Of a stretch of 64,000 nt of DNA, positions 50,002 to 57,423 are shown piece by piece; the first letter of the stretch is position 1, and each line of letters opens with the position of its first letter. A program made the translations under genes and the position numbers. The notes below the pieces were generated by a model, which was not told where the DNA came from, made no database searches, and was given only the letters and a program-made list of their open reading frames with translations. The stretch comes from Pelomonas sp. Root1217 (GTDB lineage Bacteria; Pseudomonadota; Gammaproteobacteria; Burkholderiales; Burkholderiaceae_C): positions 62,001-126,000 of the forward strand of contig NZ_LMDC01000029.1 in assembly GCF_001425705.1 (NCBI RefSeq). The letters run 5' to 3'.

Positions 50002-50601
50002 TCAATGTGCGGCCCACCCCATCCAGACGGCGAGCGTGTCGAACAGCGTCGTGATGACCAGGATGGGCAGTGGCAGGCCCAGCAACGTGCCGATGACATA
50101 GTCGCGCAGCCGCACGCCGGACAGTGCCAGCGTGTAGTTCAGCGCTGGCACCGAGTGGAAGACCGTGCGCAGCAGCACGACACTGCGCACGGGATGGGCG
50201 TCCAGCTTCGCGAACAGGCGGCGCGCCAGCCGGTTGTCCAGCTCACGCAGCGCATCGGCACCCAGGGCGCGCACGACAACAAACGTCACCGTACAGGCGA
50301 TGCAGGCCGCGACATAGGTCGTCAGCGCCCCCCACACCGGCCCGAGGGCCAGCACCGCCGCGGCAAGGAAGAAGGCGCCGGGGATGTGCGCGAGATTGGC
50401 CAGCACGAACATCGCCGTGAAGGCCGCAAAGCCCCAGAGCCGGTGCTGGGCAAACCCCTCGCGTACGGCGTGCAGGCTGATCTGCTGGCGCACGCCGCTG
50501 ACCTCCACGACGCCCCAGAGCAGCGCCACGAAAAGCAGAACCGCCAGCCATCGCCAGCGCTGGTGCGCGGGCGCTGCGGTGGCGATATCGGGCGGTTTCA
50601 A
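50002..50601 (-). CDS. TVP38/TMEM64 (DedA-superfamily) membrane protein
   Basis: 199 residues, about five hydrophobic segments. Family motifs IPGAFFLAAAVLALGPVWG and LLRTVFHSVPALNYTLALSGVRLRDY, where the second corresponds to the conserved R-x-x-P-x-x-P-x-x-x-x-N region. The start is TTG 50601; I see no better one. Proposed family roles include lipid scrambling or ion-coupled transport. Confidence 0.85.
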   Translation of the reverse strand: MKPPDIATAAPAHQRWRWLAVLLFVALLWGVVEVSGVRQQISLHAVREGFAQHRLWGFAAFTAMFVLANLAHIPGAFFLAAAVLALGPVWGALTTYVAACIACTVTFVVVRALGADALRELDNRLARRLFAKLDAHPVRSVVLLRTVFHSVPALNYTLALSGVRLRDYVIGTLLGLPLPILVITTLFDTLAVWMGWAAH

Positions 50602-50690
50602 CGCTGGGGCTGGGGCGGCTTGCAGGAGCCACGAGTATCGGCGGGCCCGGGCCGGCGCGGTTCAGCGCCGCCCGGCGGGACGGGGCGCGG

Positions 50691-52421
50691 TCAGTAGCCC
50701 GCCGCCAGCCCGGAATTGCGCCGCGGATCGTTGGCCCCGTAGTAGCGGTTCTTGCCCACCGGCTTGCCGCCCAGCTTGGGCGCGCCAACCAGGATGCTGG
50801 CGAGGTGGTTGGCCGGCTGCGGGTCGGCGAACTTCTGGCCCCAGCCCTCGAGGATCTTGCGCGTGTCTGGCGACAGTGCGAAGGCCTCGACGTTGGTCGC
50901 TTCGGGCAGCCACTGCTGGTGGAAGCGCGGCGCGTCCGTCGCCTCCTGCACGTCCATGCCGTAGTCGATGACATTGATCATCGTGTGCAGCACCGCCGTG
51001 ATGATGCGGCTGCCGCCCGGCGTGCCGACCACCATCACCGTCTTGCCGTCCTTGGTGACGATGGTGGGGCTCATGGACGACAGCGGCCGCTTGCCGGGCT
51101 CGATGCGATTGGCCTCGCCCTGCACCAGGCCGTAGAGGTTGGGCACGCCCACCTTGGCGGTGAAGTCATCCATCTCGTCATTGAGCAGCACGCCCGTCTT
51201 GGCCGCGGTGACGCGGGCGCCGAACCAGTCGTTCAAGGTGTAGGTCACCGACACCGCATTGCCCCACTTGTCGACGATGGAGTAGTGGGTGGTGTTGCTG
51301 CCCTCGTGCGGCGACACGCCGGGCTTGATGTCCTTGGACACGCCGGCCTTGTGCGGGTCGATGACCGCGCGCAACTGGGCAGCGTAGTCCTTGCTGAGCA
51401 GCCGGTCCAGCGGGTTCTTGACGAAGTCCGGGTCACCCAGGTAGCTGTTGCGGTCCACGTAGGCGTGGCGCATCGCCTCGATCTGGAAATGCACCGCCTG
51501 CGCGGAGCGAAAGCCCAATTCCTTGAGCGGGTAGCCCTCCAGGATGTTCAGGATCTCGCAGATGATGACGCCGCCCGAACTCGGCGGCGGCGCCGAGACC
51601 ACGTGGTAGCCGCGGTAGTCGCATTCCACGGGCGGCAGTTCGCGCGTCTTGTACTGGTCGAGGTCGGCGGGGCTGAGGATGCCCTTGCCCGCCTGGCTGG
51701 AGGCGACGATGGCGGCGGCCACAGGGCCCTTGTAGAAGCCCGCCTCGCCCTTGTCGCGGATGGCTTTCAGCGTGGCGGCCAGGTCCTTCTGCACGAGCTT
51801 CTGGCCGACCTGGAAGGGCTCGCCCTTGTTCAGGAAGATGGCCGCAGTGGCCGGATCCTTGCGGAAATCGTCGGTGGCGGCGTGCAGCATGTCGATGTCG
51901 CCCTGGTCGAGCACGAAGCCCTGCTCCGCGTAATGGATGGCCGGCGCGATGACCGCGGCGCGCTTCATCGTGCCGTACTTGCCCAGTGCGTACTCCAGGC
52001 CTGACACGCTGCCCGGCACACCAACCGCCAGGTGGCCATGCGTGCTCAGCCCCTTGATGACGTTACCGTCCTTGTCGAGGTACATATTGGCCGTGGCGGC
52101 CAGCGGTGCCTTCTCGCGGAAGTCCAGGAAGGTCTTGCGACCGTCGGCCAGTTGCACGGTCATGAAGCCGCCGCCACCGAGGTTGCCCGCCGCCGGGTAG
52201 ACCACCGCCAGCGCGTAGCCCACCGCCACTGCAGCATCCACCGCATTGCCACCGTCTTTCAGCACGTCCACGCCGATGCGGGTGGCCAGGCGCTGGGCCG
52301 TGACCACCATGCCGTTCTCGGCCGCCACCGGGGCCTGCGAGGCCGCCTGGGCCACGCCCGCCGTGAGCAGTGCGGCCACCATCACCAGGGAACGCGTTTG
52401 CAGTTTCAACGCCAATGTCAT
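50691..52421 (-). CDS. ggt: gamma-glutamyltransferase
   Basis: 576 residues with a signal peptide (LVMVAALLTAGVAQA). Autoprocessing motif GSNTTHYSIVD, with nucleophile Thr377; PLSSMSPTIV and GTPGGSRIITAV line the glutamyl site. It hydrolyses or transfers the gamma-glutamyl group of glutathione in the periplasm after self-cleavage into two subunits. YKTRELPPVECDYRGY is a usual pre-processing segment. It stands alone. Confidence 0.94.
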   Translation of the reverse strand: MTLALKLQTRSLVMVAALLTAGVAQAASQAPVAAENGMVVTAQRLATRIGVDVLKDGGNAVDAAVAVGYALAVVYPAAGNLGGGGFMTVQLADGRKTFLDFREKAPLAATANMYLDKDGNVIKGLSTHGHLAVGVPGSVSGLEYALGKYGTMKRAAVIAPAIHYAEQGFVLDQGDIDMLHAATDDFRKDPATAAIFLNKGEPFQVGQKLVQKDLAATLKAIRDKGEAGFYKGPVAAAIVASSQAGKGILSPADLDQYKTRELPPVECDYRGYHVVSAPPPSSGGVIICEILNILEGYPLKELGFRSAQAVHFQIEAMRHAYVDRNSYLGDPDFVKNPLDRLLSKDYAAQLRAVIDPHKAGVSKDIKPGVSPHEGSNTTHYSIVDKWGNAVSVTYTLNDWFGARVTAAKTGVLLNDEMDDFTAKVGVPNLYGLVQGEANRIEPGKRPLSSMSPTIVTKDGKTVMVVGTPGGSRIITAVLHTMINVIDYGMDVQEATDAPRFHQQWLPEATNVEAFALSPDTRKILEGWGQKFADPQPANHLASILVGAPKLGGKPVGKNRYYGANDPRRNSGLAAGY

Positions 52422-52511
52422 GCGGGAGCTCCGTCCGGGTGCCTTCGATGACGGCGACCTTACTGCGCCACAGCGCGCTTGCCACTCCCCTGGTTCGCGC
52501 GGCGCGCTGAG

Positions 52512-53255
52512 TCACTGCAGCAGCGTCCGGGCGACGCCGCGTTGCACGTAGGCACCCAGCGCCGCGACGTCGGGGATACAGATATCGCGGCGGCCGCGTT
52601 CGGTGAAGGCGATCAGTTGCTCGCGAGCCAGCCTCGTCAGCGCACGGCTGACCGTTTCGACCGTCATGCCCAGGTAGTTGCCGATCTCGGCGCGCGTCAT
52701 GCGCAGCGTGATCTGGTCGCTGCGCAGGCCGCACTGGGCCATGGCCTCGGCCCAGTAGCGCAGGAAGTCAGCCACGCGGGCATCGGCCGACAACGTGCAC
52801 AACGACAGCAGGGAGTCGCGGTCCCGGCTGATCTCGCGGCTCATGGCCGAATGCAGCAGGCCCAGCAGCGGCGCATGGCGGGCGCAGGCAGCGAGCAGCG
52901 CGTCGTAGCGCACGCTCCACACCTCGCCGGTGTCCAGCGCGATGGCATCGCAACCGTAGCGGCCGGTTGCAATGCCGTCGAAGCCGAGCCAGTCGCCCTT
53001 GAAGTGCAGGCCAACGACCTGCTCGCGACCGTCCGCGGCGAGGTTGAGGGTCTTGAAGAAGCCCGAGTTGATGACGTGCAAGCTGGCGAACGCGTCGCCG
53101 GTGCGGTAGACGCGATCGCCGGCGTGCAGGACGCGACGGCTGATGTCCACGTGCGCTTGCAGACCCTGCAAGGTGTCGGCAATGCGCTGGGGCGCGGGGG
53201 CCGACGTGCGCAAGGCGGGGTGGGCGGCGGCGGAGGTCATCGTGGCTGTCAGCAT
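52512..53255 (-). CDS. FNR/DNR-type Crp-family regulator lacking the N-terminal Cys cluster
   Basis: 247 residues from the ATG at 53255; a second ATG at 53240 is possible. Beta-roll sensor (GDRVYRTGDAFASLHVINSG, GDWLGFDGIATGRY) and HTH MTRAEIGNYLGMTVETVSRAL, nearly identical to the FNR recognition helix (VETxSR), so it should bind TTGAT-N4-ATCAA-like sites. FNR's Fe-S cysteines near the N-terminus are absent; five internal Cys are scattered. That suggests a heme/NO, redox or other sensing mode. It is divergent from the half-OTCase gene, which has an FNR-like box. Confidence 0.88.
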   Translation of the reverse strand: MLTATMTSAAAHPALRTSAPAPQRIADTLQGLQAHVDISRRVLHAGDRVYRTGDAFASLHVINSGFFKTLNLAADGREQVVGLHFKGDWLGFDGIATGRYGCDAIALDTGEVWSVRYDALLAACARHAPLLGLLHSAMSREISRDRDSLLSLCTLSADARVADFLRYWAEAMAQCGLRSDQITLRMTRAEIGNYLGMTVETVSRALTRLAREQLIAFTERGRRDICIPDVAALGAYVQRGVARTLLQ

Positions 53256-53338
53256 TTCGGGTGTCCTGGGCGGCGTGTGGCAATGGACTGCAGCGTAGAA
53301 ACCGGCCAACAACTGCCGAGCAATGGTGCACATCACTG

Positions 53339-53366
53339 GGTAACGCTCGGTAAACCGTTGGTAAAC
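53339..53366. repeat. three phased direct repeats GGTAA(A)C
   Basis: GGTAAC at 53339, GGTAAAC at 53349 and GGTAAAC at 53360, spaced 10 and 11 bp, so all on one helical face. They lie in the divergent region between the FNR-like regulator and the half-OTCase gene, just upstream of the FNR-type box. Binding factor unknown. Confidence 0.5.
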
Positions 53367-53378
53367 AGCCGTGCGCGC

Positions 53379-53392
53379 TTGATCTGCGTCAG
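53379..53392 (+). promoter_or_regulatory. FNR/ANR-type box before the half-OTCase gene
   Basis: TTGAT-CTGC-GTCAG against TTGAT-N4-ATCAA: perfect left half, three of five in the right. A possible -10 (TAGCCT, 53415-53420) implies a start near 53427, which places the box centre (53385.5) at -41.5, the class II position for FNR activation. Confidence 0.5.
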
Positions 53393-53442
53393 GCCGGCCC
53401 CGCGCTGCACCGCCTAGCCTTGCCGGACATGCACCCAATGCC

Positions 53443-53991
53443 ATGCTCAAACACAAATCTCTCTGGTCACTGGAAGGGCTGACACGCGACGACCTGCTGA
53501 CGCTGATCGGCCGGGCTCGGCAGTTCAAGCGCGGGGCCGGCCCGGGTGCGCCGCTGCGCGGCAAGAACCTGGCGTTGCTCAGCGACGACCACGCCAGCCT
53601 TGAGGCCGACGCCTTCCTGCGCGCAGCCACCGAGCTTGGCGCGCGGGTGGCGCGCGTTCGCGCGACCAGCCCCGGCCCCGCCGACCGCCGCGACCCGCGC
53701 GACATGGCCGGCCTGCTGGGCCAGCTCTATGACGCCATCGAATGCCAGGGCGTGGCCGAGGCCGACCTGCGCCAGCTCGACCGCGACGCCGGCGTGCCGG
53801 TCTTCAATGGCATCGCCTCGAAGGGCCACCCGCTGCAGGTGCTGGCGGCGCTGATGACCTGGCAGGAGCTCAGCGGCGATGCGGCGCTGCCGATGCCGCT
53901 CGCCGCGCCCGTCCAGCCACTGCCGGCCGAGGCGGTGGCCCGCAACCACCATCTCCTGCTGCAGGCGGTGCTGAGCGGCGCGCTGGCTTAG
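53443..53991 (+). CDS. stand-alone ornithine carbamoyltransferase N-terminal-domain homologue
   Basis: 182 residues. Resembles the carbamoyl-phosphate domain of OTCase: LWSLEGLTRDDLLTLIGRA, LRGKNLALLSDD, GQLYDAIECQG and GVPVFNGIASKGHPLQVLA align in order. The carbamoyl-phosphate loop STRTR is replaced (SDDHASLEAD), the C-terminal ornithine domain is absent, and HPTQ is HPLQ. It therefore cannot be a normal OTCase. The frame is intact and preceded by an FNR-type promoter, so it is probably a repurposed protein rather than a pseudogene, perhaps a regulatory or stress protein under low oxygen. Confidence 0.72.
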   Translation: MLKHKSLWSLEGLTRDDLLTLIGRARQFKRGAGPGAPLRGKNLALLSDDHASLEADAFLRAATELGARVARVRATSPGPADRRDPRDMAGLLGQLYDAIECQGVAEADLRQLDRDAGVPVFNGIASKGHPLQVLAALMTWQELSGDAALPMPLAAPVQPLPAEAVARNHHLLLQAVLSGALA

Positions 53992-54159
53992 AAGCGCTCC
54001 GACGCCCACACCAGGCTCCATGCAGCCGCCGCCAGGCCAGCCCATCTGCACGGCGGCACGCTGGAGCAAGCCCAGCTCAGCAGCAACCCGCTTCGCGGCC
54101 AACTGAAGATGTAAAGGCCGGTGACGCCTGCCATCGCCTTCTTCAATGGAGCGACCGGT

Positions 54160-54960
54160 TCAGGGCAGGGAACTCAGCGCCTCGGCACGGGTCAGGTAGG
54201 CGCTGAAGATCTTGTAGAGGGTGCCGTCCGCCCGCATGGCCGCGACGGCATTCTGGATCTTGCGGGCGTCGTTCTCGCGGACCCTGGTCCTGGAAATCGC
54301 AAAGCCCGCGGCGTAGTTGTCGTCCGGGAAGGCATCGATGACCGTGACCCGGCCCTTCAGCTTGCTGTCCGCAAGAATTCGCCCCCACACGACAGGTTCT
54401 GACAGAAAGGCCGCGTCACGCCCCAGCGCGACGAGCCGGGCCGCCATGCCGGCGTCGGCGTACTCGTCCACCCGCCCCTGCTGACGCAGCTGGGCGATCC
54501 AGTCGTCCCACTGAGGGCCGTGCCTGAATCCCTTGACGATTGCCAGACGCAATTCGCTGCGCTCGGCGAAAGCTTCCAACGTGGTGACCGGGCGGGGCAA
54601 GCCTTCGCGAACCAGCAGCCGGTTGCGCCCGCTCATGTAGATCACGAAACGCGCGAACCCGTTGCGCTCGTCCGTCTCGATGGCCGACACCGTCATGTCG
54701 AGGGCGCCATGGGCCAGGTCGGCCCAGGTGCGGACCCTGGCGTCCACGAAGGTCTCGAACTTGCAGCCGGTCCGGCGGCCCACTTCATCGACGATATCGA
54801 CGTCAATGCCCCCCGTGCCCTGCCCCTCACGCCGAAAGGCCAGCGAGCCATATTCATACAAAGCCACGCGATAGGGCCCGCACACGGTCGGCTGCGCCAG
54901 TGCCGGCACATTGGCCGCAACCAAGCAGACCGCCGCTATCCACATCCCGACCTTGCCCAT
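54160..54960 (-). CDS. periplasmic substrate-binding protein (SBP_bac_3-like)
   Basis: 266 residues from the ATG at 54960 (MGKVGMWIAAVCLVAANVPALAQ signal); an ATG at 54975 is an alternative. Type II binding fold: FRREGQGTGGIDVDIVDEVGRR, ADLAHGALDMTVSAIETDERN, RLAIVKGFRHG, and AFPDDNYAAGFAISR. No ABC permease or ATPase genes are adjacent, so it may serve a sensor or an unlinked transporter. Two Cys early (TVCGPY, TGCKFE) may form a disulphide. Confidence 0.82.
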   Translation of the reverse strand: MGKVGMWIAAVCLVAANVPALAQPTVCGPYRVALYEYGSLAFRREGQGTGGIDVDIVDEVGRRTGCKFETFVDARVRTWADLAHGALDMTVSAIETDERNGFARFVIYMSGRNRLLVREGLPRPVTTLEAFAERSELRLAIVKGFRHGPQWDDWIAQLRQQGRVDEYADAGMAARLVALGRDAAFLSEPVVWGRILADSKLKGRVTVIDAFPDDNYAAGFAISRTRVRENDARKIQNAVAAMRADGTLYKIFSAYLTRAEALSSLP

Positions 54961-55331
54961 GCCTTCACTGCCCATCAAAGCTGGGTCAAGTATCTGCTGG
55001 CGGCGCGAAGCAAGCGCATGGAGCCGCTTTCGCTGACATCCTTGCCTTTGCGTTTGCCTGCGATGGCGGCCGTGGAGGGCGGCTTGCAGGGGTTGCCGTC
55101 ATCCGCTGCAGGTGCCTGATTCACGGTCCAGTGCGCGAAGCCGTCATCGGCTCACCCGTCGGCGCGGCAGCAGCTGCGACCGCTGCCGAGGGCGAAGCAG
55201 CCATCCAAGTGGGAGGGCCAATTTCTGCTGCTCGAGCGGTCAAACGGGTGCTCTCGGCCCAAGCGGAAATCGCTTCAAATCCAACTTTCTGGGCCACCCT
55301 CCAGGGCCCGCACCTTTCGGGGATGTGAAGC
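54961..55331. other. 371-bp intergenic region without a convincing gene
   Basis: It separates the binding-protein gene from the DUF1080 gene and should hold both divergent promoters. Short frames exist, but they lack signals, family motifs and ribosome-binding sites. Base composition drops somewhat towards 55300. Confidence 0.5.
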
Positions 55332-56813
55332 ATGAACATGATGTCGGGGCTGGTCTGCGCCAGCATGTGTTTGTTTGCCGGCACTGCCTTGGCCGCCGGC
55401 AACGCGGCGAACCCCGCAACATGGAAGCTCATCTTCAACGGCAAGGATCTCAGCGGCTGGTCGGCGCACTACGCATCCAAGGTCAGCGCCGATACGCCGG
55501 CCGCGTCCAGCATCTTCGAAGTGAAGAATGGCGAGATCCATGCGTATCCCACGCACGAGGCGGGCACTCCCCAGCCGTTCGCGTACATCCTCACCGACGC
55601 TGACTTCAAGGACTGCGTGATCAGCCTCGAATACAAATGGGGCAAGAAGAAATTTGCGCCGCGGCTTCACGAAGTGCGCGATGCGGGCCTGCTGTATCAC
55701 GTGTATCGCGTGCGGCCGTCAGATTGGCCGGCGAGTGCCGAAGCCCAAATCCAGGAAGGCGACACCGGAGATTCGTGGGCGATATCGACGCAAGCCTCGA
55801 GCTTCGTCGATCCGAAGACCGGCCGTTATGCACAGCCCGAAAACGGCGGTATCCCCATCACGGGTGGCGAGAACGAGGGCTATCACCGTACGCGCCACGG
55901 TCGTGTCAACGAGCGTCCGGGCTGGAACACGCTCGAAGTCATCGTGCGCGGCGATCGCGCCACACACGTCGTCAACGGCGTCGTGAACATGCGCGTCAGC
56001 GAACTCAAGTCCTGGGATGCCGACACGAACAGCTGGGTCAAACTCGACCACGGCAAGATCGTGCTTCAAGCTGAAGGTGCCGAGGTTTTCTATCGCAACA
56101 TCAAGGTTCGGGCGCTCACGGAGACCGATGACATGCCGCCTGCGCCTGAACTCAGCGAGGTGTGGTTCCCGGTTCCACCGAAGGTGACGCCTGGCGCGGC
56201 GCCAGGTGCCGCGCCATCGGACGCCATCGTGCTGTTCGACGGCAAGAGCCTGGACGCATGGAAAAGCGCGAACAACGGGGCAGCCGCGGGCTGGAAAATT
56301 GACAACGGCGAATTGGAGGTCGGCCCGGGCACCGGCGACATCCAGACCAAACAGTCCTTTGGTGACGTTCAACTGCACCTGGAGTGGCGCGCACCCAAAC
56401 TTCCCGCCGACAAAGTGAATCAGGATCGCGCCAACAGCGGCGTATTCCTGCAGGATGTCTACGAGGTTCAGATTCTCGACAACTTCGAGAACCCTACCTA
56501 CGTGAACGGCATGGTGGGGTCGATCTACAAGCAGTTCCCGCCGCTCGTCAATGCCACTTGGCCCGCCGAGAACTGGAACACTTACGACATCATCTACGCC
56601 GCGCCGCGCTTCGCGGCTGACGGCTCGCTCATTTCACCGGCGCGACTTACGGTGTTGTTCAATGGCGTGCTGGTGCAGAACAACTCCGCGCTCAAGGGCG
56701 GCACCACCTACATCGGTACGCCCAGCTATCGAGCACACGCCGAAATGCCGCTGCGCCTGCAGGATCATGGGCATCTGGTCCGGTACCGCAACATCTGGGC
56801 GCGCAAGCTCTGA
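55332..56813 (+). CDS. exported double DUF1080 (3-keto-disaccharide hydrolase-type) protein
   Basis: 493 residues. Signal peptide ending ALAAG. Two tandem lectin-like jelly-roll domains: first WKLIFNGKDLSGWSAHY (about 30-275), second IVLFDGKSLDAWKS (about 300-490, with RANSGVFLQDVYEVQILD and RLQDHGHLVRYRNIW). The family binds or cleaves glycosides, including 3-keto sugars. Codon use is less GC-biased than in neighbours, hinting at later acquisition. No sugar-oxidising partner is next to it. Confidence 0.87.
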   Translation: MNMMSGLVCASMCLFAGTALAAGNAANPATWKLIFNGKDLSGWSAHYASKVSADTPAASSIFEVKNGEIHAYPTHEAGTPQPFAYILTDADFKDCVISLEYKWGKKKFAPRLHEVRDAGLLYHVYRVRPSDWPASAEAQIQEGDTGDSWAISTQASSFVDPKTGRYAQPENGGIPITGGENEGYHRTRHGRVNERPGWNTLEVIVRGDRATHVVNGVVNMRVSELKSWDADTNSWVKLDHGKIVLQAEGAEVFYRNIKVRALTETDDMPPAPELSEVWFPVPPKVTPGAAPGAAPSDAIVLFDGKSLDAWKSANNGAAAGWKIDNGELEVGPGTGDIQTKQSFGDVQLHLEWRAPKLPADKVNQDRANSGVFLQDVYEVQILDNFENPTYVNGMVGSIYKQFPPLVNATWPAENWNTYDIIYAAPRFAADGSLISPARLTVLFNGVLVQNNSALKGGTTYIGTPSYRAHAEMPLRLQDHGHLVRYRNIWARKL

Positions 56814-56924
56814 TGGGGACATTGCTGGTTTCCTGACAAGAGGGGGCCGGTTCGAAGTGGCCTGTCCTGCCCGGTACTGCCGTCCTCGTCTACAAGCTGG
56901 AAGCGACTTGCCGGATGGCGACCG

Positions 56925-57281
56925 TCACGCCGGCTGCCGAAGGATCTTCTCCATGGCCTTGCCCTTGGCGAGCTCGTCGATGAGCTTGTCCAGATAGCGC
57001 AGCTTTTGCATCAGCGGGTCTTCGATCTCCTCCACGCGGATGCCACAGACCACGCCCTTGATGAGGGCCAAGTTGGGATTCAGCGCCGGTGCCTGGGCGA
57101 AGAAGGTCTCGAAGTCCGCGGCCCGGTCGAGTTGCTGCTGCAAGCCAGCCGCGTCATAGCCCGTGAGCCAATGGATGATGCGGTCGACCTCATCCTTGGT
57201 CCGGCCCTTGGCCTCGGCCTTGCGGATGTACAGCGGGTAGACCTTGGCAAAAGGCGTGCTGAAGATGCGGTGGCCGGCCAT
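56925..57281 (-). CDS. DUF2200 family protein
   Basis: 118 residues. Recognised from [30 protein letters not shown] and the late [33 protein letters not shown]. Small, soluble and helical; no function known to me. Divergent from the NAD-glutamate dehydrogenase gene, 142 bp apart. Confidence 0.88.
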   Translation of the reverse strand: MAGHRIFSTPFAKVYPLYIRKAEAKGRTKDEVDRIIHWLTGYDAAGLQQQLDRAADFETFFAQAPALNPNLALIKGVVCGIRVEEIEDPLMQKLRYLDKLIDELAKGKAMEKILRQPA

Positions 57282-57423
57282 CGTCCTTGCTCCTGCGGAT
57301 TCACTGCGCCCAGCATGGTGCCACGAGGCAGGCGTAACCTCCGCTTGTCAACACTTGGCACGGCGCGGCAGGCGCGCGACCATGCCCGGCGACTTGATGC
57401 AAACAAAGCGGCAGGAGACAAGC

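Noticed and set aside
53443-53991. Calling this a functional ornithine carbamoyltransferase (argF)
   Set aside because: The STRTR carbamoyl-phosphate loop and the whole ornithine domain are missing.
54900-55328. A 142-codon frame upstream of the DUF1080 gene
   Set aside because: It overlaps the start of the binding-protein gene on the other strand, lacks motifs and has no ribosome-binding site.
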